Made by a program: the position numbers and the translations under genes. Below are positions 36,850 to 44,869 of a stretch of 64,000 bases of DNA, one piece after another. Every line of letters starts with the position of its first letter. Position 1 is the first letter of the stretch. The notes under the pieces were generated by a model. It did no database searches and was not told where the DNA came from. It saw only the letters and a program-made list of their open reading frames with translations. Source of the stretch: DASQHY01 sp035602605 (GTDB lineage: Bacteria > Acidobacteriota > Terriglobia > Acidiferrales > UBA7541); assembly GCA_035602605.1 (NCBI GenBank), contig DATNLZ010000030.1, positions 40,714 through 104,713 on the forward strand. Direction: 5' to 3'.

Positions 36850-37494
36850 ATGCAAACATGGAACAGTAAGTTTGGGCGTGAAGCTAGGACAGCGCTCATG
36901 TCATCGGTCCTGGTGGTATTCGGGTTTATGCTCGCTTGCTCCGCTGACTTCGCGCTGGCCAAGGGTTCGCCAAATGGCGCGCAAGCCGGTAAGAGTGACC
37001 GCTGGATTCACGTTCGCGTATTGAATAAAGAAGCGAAAGGCGAGACGGTCCGCGTGAACGTGCCGCTGGATCTCGCTGAAAAGGTTTTGCCTACGATCAA
37101 CCACAGAAACTTTCACAACGGCCGGGTGACGCTTGGCGGACAGGTGCACGACGTGGACCTGCGCGCGTTGCTTGAAGCGGTGCGTTCGTCGCGTGACGGC
37201 GAGTTCGTGACCGTGAACAATAACCAGAATGATGTGCGCGTGGCCAAGCAGGGGAGCTATTTGGTGGTGCATGTCCAGGGGCACGGCGACGAACGCGCAC
37301 ACCGAGCGCATCGCGTAGAAGTCCGCATGCCGCTTACCGTCGTGAATGCGCTGCTTTCCGGCTCGAAAGATGAGCTCGACTTGGTGGCCGGCCTCCGCGC
37401 CCTGAGCACGCAACCGGATGTGGAGCTGGTTACTGTCGAAGACGGCCACAATTCCGTGCGCGTATGGCTTGATTCGAAAAATGCCACGGACTAG
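36850..37494 (+). CDS. secreted protein with two tandem beta-rich units (YvlB/LiaX-like repeat)
   Basis: A 214-residue protein with a signal peptide (SSVLVVFGFMLACSADFALA). The mature part is two copies of a roughly 75-residue unit. Each goes: strand with V-x-V, then a VNVPLDLAEKVLP-type helix start, a D/E-rich helix, and a closing G/E-F/L-VTV-x-N/D-x-x-N-x-VRV strand pair (EFVTVNNNQNDVRV in unit one, ELVTVEDGHNSVRV in unit two). Unit two begins YLVVHVQG and has VEVRMPLTVVNALLSG. This V-V-PL-x-x-V / VTVED-VRV grammar resembles YvlB/LiaX-type SHOCT-like domains, but the match is by eye. GGAGG with good spacing precedes the ATG. The next gene encodes a paralog. Confidence 0.7.
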   Translation: MQTWNSKFGREARTALMSSVLVVFGFMLACSADFALAKGSPNGAQAGKSDRWIHVRVLNKEAKGETVRVNVPLDLAEKVLPTINHRNFHNGRVTLGGQVHDVDLRALLEAVRSSRDGEFVTVNNNQNDVRVAKQGSYLVVHVQGHGDERAHRAHRVEVRMPLTVVNALLSGSKDELDLVAGLRALSTQPDVELVTVEDGHNSVRVWLDSKNATD

Positions 37495-37572
37495 CGGCGA
37501 ATTTTCGCTTCTGTGGTTCGGCAATTAGGTGTTCGCTCGAGGTCTGGAAAATGCTGAGAGAAGGAGAGAGTG

Positions 37573-38010
37573 ATGCCCCTATTGGCAAAAATTGTCCTCG
37601 GGTGCGTGGGAACGGCATGCGCGGCAGGAGTCTATGCGTTTCATGATGGGGTGATGAGCGTAACCGTGGACGAGAACCGCGTAGGCGGCCAGCACGTGCA
37701 TTTGATGATTCCGGCGGCGATGATACCTGTGGCCGCGCGATTTGTGCCCGACAGACACCTCCGGCATGCTGCCGAGAACGCTGCCCCGCTACTCCCAGCG
37801 CTCACCGTGGCAAGCAAGGAGCTCGGGCGATTAGCTGATGCCGAATTGGTTCGAATAGATCAAGCAAACCAACATGTGCGACTGGCGACCGAAGGAGGAT
37901 ATCTCGTAGTCGATGTGCGAGAACCTGGAAAAAACGTGCACGTCAGGTGCCCGCTGACGGTGGTGCACCAGTTGGCTGGAGAGTTACAAGAACTACAGCC
38001 GGCAAATTAG
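37573..38010 (+). CDS. secreted paralog of the upstream tandem-repeat protein
   Basis: A 145-residue protein with a short hydrophobic N-terminus (LLAKIVLGCVGTACAAGVYA). It repeats the architecture of its neighbour: VHLMIPAAMIPVAARFVP matches the VNVPLDLAEKVLP segment; ELGRLADAELVRIDQANQHV matches the helix plus EFVTVNNNQNDV strand; GYLVVDVREPGKNVHVRC-PLTVVHQLAGEL matches YLVVHV ... VEVRMPLTVVNALLSG. The second unit stops half way, so it has one and a half units. AAGGAG precedes the ATG at 37573 (a GTG lies one codon earlier). It is separated from the first gene by 78 bp, so the two are probably cotranscribed. Function unknown. Confidence 0.7.
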   Translation: MPLLAKIVLGCVGTACAAGVYAFHDGVMSVTVDENRVGGQHVHLMIPAAMIPVAARFVPDRHLRHAAENAAPLLPALTVASKELGRLADAELVRIDQANQHVRLATEGGYLVVDVREPGKNVHVRCPLTVVHQLAGELQELQPAN

Positions 38011-38031
38011 CATCATAACTGAATCTTGTTG

Positions 38032-38814
38032 CTACCCGACCGCGTCGGCACCCTTTCCGGGAATGAAATAAACCTCTTCCTTCATCGCGTCTTTTTCCCA
38101 GCCGCGGCGGCGCAGAATCCCTTTCCCATGTTCGATCATGTCCGGATGCCCGCAGAGATAAGCAGAGGTGTTTTTACCGTTGAGGGACCATTGGTCGGCA
38201 TACTTGCGAATGACGTCTTCGACGCGGCCGGTTTCTCCCTTCCATTCGGTATCTTCCCAAGGGCGGCTGACCGTGGGCACATAGATTAGCCACGGAACTT
38301 CTCTTGCTACTGTTTCTACCTCGTCGCGATAGCCGAGCTCCCAGGAACGGCTAGCGCCTTCAATAAGAAACAGTTTGTGCTCTCCTTGAAATTTGCCGTC
38401 CTTCCAATCTTTATAAAGTGTGCGGGCGTAGCTGACAAAGGGCGCGATGCCGGTAACCGTGCAGAGCAACAGGTGATGGGTGCGGCCAGACTTGGTATCC
38501 AGCGTGAAGCGGCCTTTGGCGATCTTGCGAAAACTCAGCTCACTGCCCGGTTGCAGCTTGTAAAGATGCGGCGTTAGGTCGCCCTGAGGGACTAACTCGA
38601 GGAAGAATTCGACCTCATTCTCGTAGGGTGAGGAAACAATCGAATAGGCGCGCTCAATGTGTTTTTCTGGAGTTTCAAAGCCGAGCGTCGCATACTGGCC
38701 CGCAGTAAAGCGGAAGTCGCCACCGGTTTGAACGCGGATCATCCACAAATCGCTTGAAAAATCCACGCGCTTTATGATTTTGGCACGGTAAAACTTGTCT
38801 GCGGACAGAGCCAT
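38032..38814 (-). CDS. fpr: ferredoxin/flavodoxin--NADP(+) reductase
   Basis: A 260-residue FNR-family flavoenzyme. The FAD domain has FRFTAGQYATLGF and the flavin-binding RAYSIVSSPYE; the NADP domain has LLLCTVTGIAPFVSYARTL, and AYLCGHPDMIEHGKGILRRRGW near the end is the family signature. Length and motifs match the Fpr-type bacterial enzymes that pass electrons between NADPH and ferredoxin or flavodoxin. The gene is single, converging on the secreted-protein pair with only 21 bp between the stops. There is no ferredoxin gene nearby. Confidence 0.88.
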   Translation of the reverse strand: MALSADKFYRAKIIKRVDFSSDLWMIRVQTGGDFRFTAGQYATLGFETPEKHIERAYSIVSSPYENEVEFFLELVPQGDLTPHLYKLQPGSELSFRKIAKGRFTLDTKSGRTHHLLLCTVTGIAPFVSYARTLYKDWKDGKFQGEHKLFLIEGASRSWELGYRDEVETVAREVPWLIYVPTVSRPWEDTEWKGETGRVEDVIRKYADQWSLNGKNTSAYLCGHPDMIEHGKGILRRRGWEKDAMKEEVYFIPGKGADAVG

Positions 38815-38984
38815 CGCCTAGGCCTCCTCTCGAACATATTGAAAATCGGCTGCCTATTGTTACCATTTATTGGGATGCGTGCAACTGGCGCGTGCAAGAA
38901 GTGTTAGGAGCCCGAGCCTCGATGCGGTACTGCGTGCGGGGGCACTAGCATGGACGACTTGACGCTGTCGGACCGGGCACTGGG

Positions 38985-40115
38985 TTACTCGTAGGCGAGT
39001 GCGTCGACCGGGTCGAAGCCAGAAGCGCGCAGAGCAGGATAGATTGCGCCAGCGCTAGCCCCGATGAACGCCAACGCAATGGATTTACCGATCCAGGCGC
39101 TGGAAATTAAGACCGTAAGTGTTGGCGCGGTCTGCGTGAGAACGGCAACAATGGTGTAGGTAACCATAAGGCCGAGCAGGCTGCCCCATGCAGCCATCAT
39201 CAGAACCTCGCCCAGCAGAAGCCCTAAGATATTCCAGCGTGAAGAGCCGAGCGCCTTGAGAATACCGATCTCCCGGGTGCGCTCAAGGACCATGGTATGC
39301 ATGGTGAGCAAAACCACCAGGAAGCTGATGACCACACCGAGACCTACCATAGTGCGAATGAAGGGCTTGAGCTCGGGAAGATTGGCGGAGTTCATCAGAG
39401 TCATGTATTCGGCGACGGAGCGGATGCGATGATCCGGCAAGATACGAACGATGGCCTCGCGAGTTTTTTCAGTGGCGCCCTTGCTACGGACATACAACAT
39501 GGAGACGCGCTTATCGGCGCCGGCAATATCCTGTGCCGTGCGCAACGGGATGAAGAAGCGCGCACCTTTTCCATGCGCGACGATGCCCGACACAGTGAAA
39601 TCGTGGTTGAGCAGCGTCAGATGGTCGCCGACCTTGAGTCTGCGAGTGCGCGCCGCGATGTCGTCGGCAACGGCTTCATCGGGTTGCTGAAAAGGCCGGC
39701 CTTGAAGAAACAGGAAACCTTTGCTGAGGGCGTTAAATCGTGCGAAATCAATGCCATAGATCACGCCGAAGTTTCGCGTGTCCATAACAATGAGCGCCGG
39801 CGCTACGACATCTACGCCTTCGACGTGCTCAACTCGCTGGGCCAGCGACTCCTGCATGACGGCGCTCGAAAAAGCGAAAAAGATTGAAGAGTTTGGCGGC
39901 TGAACCAAAATGTCAGCGCCTACTCCTTCTACACGCTTGGCCCATTCGTACACGACGCCCGAAGTCAGGCCAACAATCAGAAGAACTAGAACAATTTGGA
40001 TGGCAATCGCAACAATGCTCAAGGCGCTGCGCAAAGGGCGAGCGCGCATGTTGTCCCATACCCAGTGTAGGTACGAGAAGCCGGCTGCGGGTTCATCGGC
40101 GAATCGATTCGACAT
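38985..40115 (-). CDS. FtsX/MacB-type ABC transporter permease without an adjacent ATPase
   Basis: The 376-residue protein has a first transmembrane helix after about 25 residues (LRSALSIVAIAIQIVLVLLIVGL), a large periplasmic MacB-type domain (residues about 60-250) and three C-terminal helices of an FtsX domain (MVGLGVVISFLVVLLTMH, ILKALGSSRWNILGLLLGEVLMMAAWG, and the last about 330-355). ILKALGSS is the coupling motif of these permeases. Such proteins work as mechanotransmission or lipoprotein/peptide export permeases with a LolD/MacB-like ATPase, which is not encoded on either side. The upstream spacer is unusually AT-rich. Confidence 0.87.
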   Translation of the reverse strand: MSNRFADEPAAGFSYLHWVWDNMRARPLRSALSIVAIAIQIVLVLLIVGLTSGVVYEWAKRVEGVGADILVQPPNSSIFFAFSSAVMQESLAQRVEHVEGVDVVAPALIVMDTRNFGVIYGIDFARFNALSKGFLFLQGRPFQQPDEAVADDIAARTRRLKVGDHLTLLNHDFTVSGIVAHGKGARFFIPLRTAQDIAGADKRVSMLYVRSKGATEKTREAIVRILPDHRIRSVAEYMTLMNSANLPELKPFIRTMVGLGVVISFLVVLLTMHTMVLERTREIGILKALGSSRWNILGLLLGEVLMMAAWGSLLGLMVTYTIVAVLTQTAPTLTVLISSAWIGKSIALAFIGASAGAIYPALRASGFDPVDALAYE

Positions 40116-40342
40116 TGCGCGCTAGGGTAACATTCCCAAGCGGGTCGGTCAAAATACCTTGGGAGCTTTGGATCCAATTGTTGCTAGCACACTATGGCAT
40201 CGCCGATCACGGCCAAACTATAAGTAAGCGATCGCGGACGTGTGCAGACCTTTGCCAAGAATGTTTCATTTTGGGAACTCAAAAACTTTTTGTAGGCACG
40301 CATTGGGCCGCTGCTGAAAACATTTTTAACCGCCGGTGAGAA

Positions 40343-40366
40343 GTTTTCAACATAATTGTTGAAAAC
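40343..40366. repeat. perfect 9-bp inverted repeat GTTTTCAAC / GTTGAAAAC
   Basis: Arms at 40343-40351 and 40358-40366 around ATAATT. Each arm holds a TTTTCAACA-like DnaA-box variant; a third site, TGTGGAAAA (reverse complement TTTTCCACA, one base from the consensus TTATCCACA), follows at 40369-40377. Confidence 0.6.
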
Positions 40367-40426
40367 CGTGTGGAAAAGGCGAGATTAAAGTTTCTAACAA
40401 TGCTCGAATCAAGATCCTGGCACGGT

Positions 40427-40445
40427 TTGCACAAAATTTGTGCAA
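40427..40445. repeat. perfect 9-bp inverted repeat TTGCACAAA / TTTGTGCAA
   Basis: Arms at 40427-40435 and 40437-40445 around one base. The symmetry fits a dimeric transcription-factor operator. It lies in the same AT-rich spacer as the DnaA-box-like sites. Confidence 0.6.
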
Positions 40446-40490
40446 GACCCGCAAAACTTCGCGCGCTTGAAATTTGGGAAGGTGTCCACC

Positions 40491-40949
40491 TTAGTACCAG
40501 CGCGGAGGTTTTTCCAGATGGATTTGAATTGGCTGCGATAGATCTTCAAGTTCAAACCACTTACCGAAGGGTTTCCAGCCGGGCGCGATTATTTGGATGA
40601 GAATTTTTCCTTTGGGGGGCTCCGGAACGTGCGCGATGCCGTCGCGGTTGGTCTTAACGTTCATCTCCACGCGCTTGTCTTTGCGCAGCTTGTGCTCTTG
40701 GATGTACTTCACGTAGACACTGGCACCATCCACCGGCTCATTTTTCTCACCGGCTGTAACCTGAATCGTCAAGCGCCAACTAGTGGCCGGAGCAGGCTGA
40801 GACTTTGGCGGCGCCGAGGGATTTTGCGATGCAGCTTGCGATTCTGCGGGCTGGAGCAGATGATTTCCATAGATTTGAGCGGCCAGACCGAGGGATCCGA
40901 GAAAGATTACGGCTACCGGCAGAGCTGTTAGTTTGCTGTGCGATTTCAT
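40491..40949 (-). CDS. secreted protein with carboxypeptidase-regulatory-like domain
   Basis: A 152-residue protein with an N-terminal signal or anchor (LPVAVIFLGSLGLAAQIYG), a Pro/Ser/Ala-rich linker (residues about 33-55) and an Ig-like beta domain: WRLTIQVTAGEKNEPVDGASVYVKY, then MNVKTNRDGIAHVPEPPKGKILIQIIAPGWK. The pattern V-x-GA-V-V-V ... T-x-x-D-G-x-A ... I-A-GW is that of CarboxypepD_reg-like modules, which bind or present other molecules and are abundant in acidobacterial secreted proteins. GAGGG lies 10 bases before the ATG. No catalytic part is attached. Confidence 0.7.
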   Translation of the reverse strand: MKSHSKLTALPVAVIFLGSLGLAAQIYGNHLLQPAESQAASQNPSAPPKSQPAPATSWRLTIQVTAGEKNEPVDGASVYVKYIQEHKLRKDKRVEMNVKTNRDGIAHVPEPPKGKILIQIIAPGWKPFGKWFELEDLSQPIQIHLEKPPRWY

Positions 40950-41361
40950 GGCTTTTGGCCCTCAGCACGGGCTTGACGTATCGGGCTCATGATGCAGCTC
41001 TGTTGTATATTGCGAGGTTCCTTTGCGCTCGACCAGTGCGACGTCGCTCGCCAACAAAGCGATGCTTTTGGGCGACCCATGAGGCTAGCCTGCTGAACCA
41101 AGCCCATCTTCGCGCGGAATGTGGTGTGGGTCAATACTTTCCAGCCATTTGCCAGCGCACCTCGAGAGGCAACATCCAACCTCAGACTAGGTAGCGCAAC
41201 TCGAACAAACAAGCGTCACTTAGGCGAGACTAATGGCGCCCAACTAGTTTATCCTGCGAAGGGTCTTAGTTCCGCTGCGCATTTGCGCAATCTAAATCCA
41301 CAGCAACATGCTCGCAGGTATGCGCGCGAGTGCAAACTGAAAACTTACAGGGAGATTGAAA
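40950..41361. other. divergent intergenic region before the PLP gamma-synthase gene
   Basis: A stretch of 412 bp between divergent genes. Small open frames cross it on both strands without recognisable content. It should contain both promoters. AGGGAGA at 41349-41355 is the ribosome-binding site of the downstream gene. Nothing else identified. Confidence 0.4.
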
Positions 41362-42501
41362 ATGGGATTTGCAACCGATGCCATCCATGTCGGGCAAGAG
41401 CCGGACCCGTCGACCGGCGCAATTGTGGCACCGATTTACCAGACTTCGACCTATGTGCTGGAGGCGATGGGCAAGGATAAGGGTTACGACTATGCGCGCA
41501 CCAATCATCCAAATCGTAAGGCGCTAGAGCGGTGCGTTGCGAAACTCGAAGGCGGACAGAGCGCTTACGTGTTTACGTCGGGAATGGCGGCCATTGATGC
41601 TGTATTTAGGCTAGTGCGTCCCGGGGATCACGTGATTGTCTCCGAGGCGGTTTATGGCGGAGTGTTCCGGCTATCAACGCAATTGCTCGTACAATTCGGA
41701 ATCGAATTCAGCTTCGTCGATACTGCGTCCGACGAGGATGTGAAAGCGGGGATCCGCGAGAACACGAAAATGATTTATGTCGAGACGCCTACCAATCCTA
41801 CCATGCGGGTGACCGACATTGCGGCAGTGAGCCGCATCGCCACGGAACGAGGAATCACCCTCGTTGTAGATAACACGTTTCTGAGTCCCTACTTGCAGCA
41901 GCCCATTTCACTGGGTGCGCACATTGTGGTGCATTCGATGACCAAATATTTGAATGGACACAGCGATGCAACCGGTGGGGCGGTCATTTTGACGCGAACC
42001 GAAGATGCCGAGAAGATCTATTTTATCCAGCGGTCCGCTGGCGCGGGCCTCGCGCCGATGGACTGCTTTCTCGTGTCCCGTGGAATCAAGACGCTTGCCG
42101 TACGAATGGTGCAACACAATTCCAATGGAGCGGCCATTGCCAGCTACCTGGCCGATCACCGGAAAGTGAAGCAGGTTCACTATCCGGGGCTGGTCGCGCA
42201 TCCGCAGTATGAGGTTGCCCGCCGCCAGCAGCGTGGGCCTGGCGGGATGATTTCGTTTGACCTGGGGTCGGCGGATGCGGCGCGACGCTTGCTGAATGCC
42301 GTGAAGCTCTGCTCGCTTGCAGAGAGCCTGGGAGGAGTAGAGACGCTGATTTCGCTCCCTGCGCTGATGACCCATGCGTCTATACCAGTAGAAGTTCGTG
42401 AGCGCGTGGGGATAACGCCAGGACTGGTGCGCATTTCCGTGGGGATTGAGGACGTCGAGGATCTTATCGCCGACCTCGATCAGGCTTTGGCGCACGTGTA
42501 G
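41362..42501 (+). CDS. cystathionine gamma-synthase/methionine gamma-lyase family PLP enzyme
   Basis: A 379-residue member of the Cys/Met metabolism PLP family. FATDAIHVGQEPDPSTGAIV opens it as in MetB and MetC; YVFTSGMAAIDAVF is the cofactor phosphate loop; YVETPTNPTMRV and VVDNTFLSPYLQQP follow; the PLP Lys is K195 in HSMTKYLNGHSDATGG; SLGGVETLISLPALMTHAS is the late substrate loop. Family members share the fold, so synthase, beta-lyase or gamma-lyase cannot be separated with confidence. AGGGAGA stands before the ATG at 41362. Its 3' end overlaps the opposing cutA gene by 38 bp. Confidence 0.9.
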   Translation: MGFATDAIHVGQEPDPSTGAIVAPIYQTSTYVLEAMGKDKGYDYARTNHPNRKALERCVAKLEGGQSAYVFTSGMAAIDAVFRLVRPGDHVIVSEAVYGGVFRLSTQLLVQFGIEFSFVDTASDEDVKAGIRENTKMIYVETPTNPTMRVTDIAAVSRIATERGITLVVDNTFLSPYLQQPISLGAHIVVHSMTKYLNGHSDATGGAVILTRTEDAEKIYFIQRSAGAGLAPMDCFLVSRGIKTLAVRMVQHNSNGAAIASYLADHRKVKQVHYPGLVAHPQYEVARRQQRGPGGMISFDLGSADAARRLLNAVKLCSLAESLGGVETLISLPALMTHASIPVEVRERVGITPGLVRISVGIEDVEDLIADLDQALAHV

Positions 42502-42829
42502 CGAGGCAATCATCGAGCCACTTCAGATACGCAGGAGAGCCGGCGGAGACCGGTAGCGCGATGAATTCAGGAACTTCGTAGCTGTGCAGGTCGACAACCG
42601 CAGAGCGCGCGCGGGGTAACAAGCGGCGCACCGTTTTTATGAGCAGCAAATATTCTGTGGCGGACTGCACTTTTTCTTTCCAGCGATAAACGGACCGCAC
42701 GGGCGCTTCCATGATCGTTACGCAGGCGGCCAAGCGCTTGTTGACCAATGCTTGTGCAATGCAGCGAGCTTCTTTCCGGGAACCGCAGGTGACCAGCACT
42801 ACGACTTTGTCGTTTCGTGGCAATTGCAT
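42464..42829 (-). CDS. cutA: divalent-cation tolerance protein CutA
   Basis: The 121-residue protein has the PII-like ferredoxin fold of the CutA1 family: VVLVTCGSRKEARCIAQALV, then RLAACVTIMEAPVRSVYRWKEKVQSATEYLLLIKT, then LHSYEVPEFIALPVSAGSPAYLKWL. These are the classical conserved segments, including the copper-ligand-region C/H residues and the W-K-E-K loop. It forms stable trimers; its link to copper tolerance is historical and its true role is unclear. Tail-to-tail overlap with the PLP gene. Confidence 0.93.
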   Translation of the reverse strand: MQLPRNDKVVVLVTCGSRKEARCIAQALVNKRLAACVTIMEAPVRSVYRWKEKVQSATEYLLLIKTVRRLLPRARSAVVDLHSYEVPEFIALPVSAGSPAYLKWLDDCLATRAPKPDRGRR

Positions 42830-43040
42830 TGCTCCTTTTCTTTGGAGTCCTGCGGGGATGCGGAGAGTTTCCCCTACGACGCCTCACAGGATGCACGTCC
42901 TCGCCGATGAGCGCACGCCTTCGGTCGACTCGTGTCGCCTAACAGTGACCAATTTATGAGGATTGCGACGTTGACGCATTGGTGCGTCGCGCGTGTCGCC
43001 GCTGGTGGTCGGAGTCGCCGCGGGCTACAATATCCCGGCT

Positions 43041-44501
43041 ATGGCAGGGACATCCATCGGGACTTCGATACGCTTTGGCACTTCGGGATGGCGCGCGATC
43101 ATTGCCGATGAGTTCACTTTTGCCAATGTGCGTCTGGCGGTGTCCGCGATTGCGGAACATGTGCGGACTCTTAAGCACACCTCGACTCTGATTGTCGGGC
43201 ACGACACGCGATTTTTTTCCGAGGAGTTTGCGCGCACGGCAGCAGATGTTTTGCAAGCGCAAGGCGTCAGTGTTCTGTTTTGTGATGCGCCGGCACCCAC
43301 ACCGGCAATCGCGTACGAGATTCTGCGGCGGAAGACCGATGGGGCCATCAATTTCACTGCAAGCCACAATCCTGCGGAATATCACGGGCTGAAATTTTCC
43401 TCGGAAGATGGCGGTCCCGCGCTGCCTGCCGTGACCAAAGACATTGAAGCGCGGGTTGCCCGCCTGGCCGGCAAGCAGAAGCCCCTGGCGCATGAAGTTG
43501 CGGCCTTCGATGACTCGAGGGAGTACGAGAAAATCAGTTCGCGCGAACCCTATTTGAAGAGGCTTGGCGAGCTCGTAGACTTTAAAAAGATCTCGGCAGC
43601 AAAACTAAAGATTGTGTGCGACGTTCTCCACGGTTGCGGTGCCGGCTATTTGGACCGCGTGCTCGAAGAACATAAGGTTCAGCCGACGACGCTGCGAACC
43701 GATCGGGATGTGCTTTTTGATGGAAGCGGTCCGGACGTGTCGGAGGAAAATCTTGCGCCTCTCAAGCGAGCGGTAGTTGAAGCCAAGGCCAATGTCGGCT
43801 TAGCGACTGACGGCGATGCCGACCGCTTCGGAATCCTCGACTCGGACGGAAAATGGATTTCGCCCAATCAGATCCTTGCGCTGCTATACGATTATCTTGT
43901 GGAAACGCGGGGCTGGAAATTAGGGGTGGCGCGGAGCGTGGCTACAACGCACCTGGTGGATGCGGTGGCACGGAGCCACGGGCAAACTACGTTTCAAACG
44001 CCGGTCGGTTTCAAGTACATCGGTGAGCTGATCAAGCAAGACAAAATTGCATTGGGCGGAGAAGAAAGCGCGGGGCTTTCGATTCGCGGGCATGTGCCGG
44101 AAAAAGACGGCATCCTCGCATGCTTGCTGGTAGCGGAGATGATGGCCTACCGGGAGACCACGCTCGCGGAACAGATTCGTGCGCTATTCAAGCGGGTTGG
44201 CGCCGAGTTCTGGCCGCTACGCATGAACCTGCACGTGAGCGATGAAGTCAAAGCGCGTAGCGTCGAGCTGTTCAAGAAAGAGCATTCGTCACTGCTGAAC
44301 CGCAAAGTCACGCAAATCGATCGAACCGATGGCGTGAAGATTGTGTTCGAAGGTGGGTCATGGTTTTTGGTGCGAGCCTCGGGAACCGAACCGCTGTTGC
44401 GGCTATACACTGAGGCGGCGTCTGTGGAAGCATCGGCACACTTGGCGCGCGAAGTCCGCGAGTGGATTTTTGGAGAAAAAAAAGAGGGGCAAGGTCCATG
44501 A
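43041..44501 (+). CDS. phosphoglucomutase/phosphomannomutase family protein
   Basis: A 486-residue alpha-D-phosphohexomutase. IRFGTSGWRAIIADEFT opens it; the phosphorylated Ser108 is in FTASHNPAEYHGLKF; the Mg site is in LATDGDADRFGILD; the sugar-binding loop GGEESAGLS and the phosphate-binding FLVRASGTEPLLRLY are intact. It interconverts hexose-1- and hexose-6-phosphates, feeding glycogen or envelope sugars. The open frame extends to 42993, but the ATG at 43041 gives a normal N-terminus. Its TGA overlaps the ATG of the next gene. Confidence 0.92.
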   Translation: MAGTSIGTSIRFGTSGWRAIIADEFTFANVRLAVSAIAEHVRTLKHTSTLIVGHDTRFFSEEFARTAADVLQAQGVSVLFCDAPAPTPAIAYEILRRKTDGAINFTASHNPAEYHGLKFSSEDGGPALPAVTKDIEARVARLAGKQKPLAHEVAAFDDSREYEKISSREPYLKRLGELVDFKKISAAKLKIVCDVLHGCGAGYLDRVLEEHKVQPTTLRTDRDVLFDGSGPDVSEENLAPLKRAVVEAKANVGLATDGDADRFGILDSDGKWISPNQILALLYDYLVETRGWKLGVARSVATTHLVDAVARSHGQTTFQTPVGFKYIGELIKQDKIALGGEESAGLSIRGHVPEKDGILACLLVAEMMAYRETTLAEQIRALFKRVGAEFWPLRMNLHVSDEVKARSVELFKKEHSSLLNRKVTQIDRTDGVKIVFEGGSWFLVRASGTEPLLRLYTEAASVEASAHLAREVREWIFGEKKEGQGP

Positions 44502-44824
44502 AAAATCGCCAGGAGACCCCGGCGGGATTTTTTCGCCGTAATGCTCGAATACTGCTGGGCGCAGTGCTGCTGCTGGTGTTCGTCCACGATATTTTTGGCG
44601 CGCACGGATTTATGGCTATGCGGAGAACGCAGAAGGAAATCGAGCGCGTGCGGGTGGAGATCGAGCGCCTCGAAACCGAAAATGAGCAGCTTGCCGAGCA
44701 AGTCCATGCACTCAAGAGCGATCCCAAGTTGATTGAGCGAATTGCGCGCGAAGAGATGGGCTTGGCCCGCCCGGGGGAAATCATCATTAAATTGCCGGCC
44801 AAGGATGACGCCGCGAAGCAATAG
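44498..44824 (+). CDS. FtsB/DivIC septum-formation initiator family protein
   Basis: A 108-residue bitopic protein: short basic cytoplasmic part (KNRQETPAGFFRRNAR), one transmembrane helix (ILLGAVLLLVFVHDIF), then a Leu/Glu heptad coiled coil (about residues 45-75, IERVRVEIERLETENEQLAEQ) and the family end DPKLIERIAREEMGLARPGE. FtsB-type proteins join the divisome with FtsL and FtsQ. The ATG overlaps the phosphohexomutase stop as ATGA, so the two are translationally coupled. An in-frame start at 44462 would sit inside the upstream gene. Confidence 0.9.
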   Translation: MKNRQETPAGFFRRNARILLGAVLLLVFVHDIFGAHGFMAMRRTQKEIERVRVEIERLETENEQLAEQVHALKSDPKLIERIAREEMGLARPGEIIIKLPAKDDAAKQ

Positions 44825-44869
44825 TTGCAGCTCAAAGATGAAGTCGTATGTGCAACGCCCCTGAGGCTT

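Larger units (their letters stand above)
40116..40490. other. AT-rich intergenic region with DnaA-box-like 9-mers and two perfect inverted repeats
   Basis: A 375-bp spacer between two minus-strand genes. It contains three DnaA-box-like sequences in 34 bp (40344-40377) and a second dyad at 40427-40445. Base composition is visibly more AT-rich than the surroundings. No open frame of note. It could be the promoter and operator zone of the FtsX permease or a DnaA-binding site. Confidence 0.5.

Noticed and set aside
40116..40490. chromosomal replication origin
   Set aside because: DnaA-box-like 9-mers are present, but dnaA, dnaN, gidA and other usual neighbours are absent, so only a DnaA-binding cluster is claimed.
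40805..41212. open frames of 88-129 codons on both strands around the PLP gene upstream region
   Set aside because: Low-complexity, mutually overlapping and without domain or ribosome-binding support; they look like chance.
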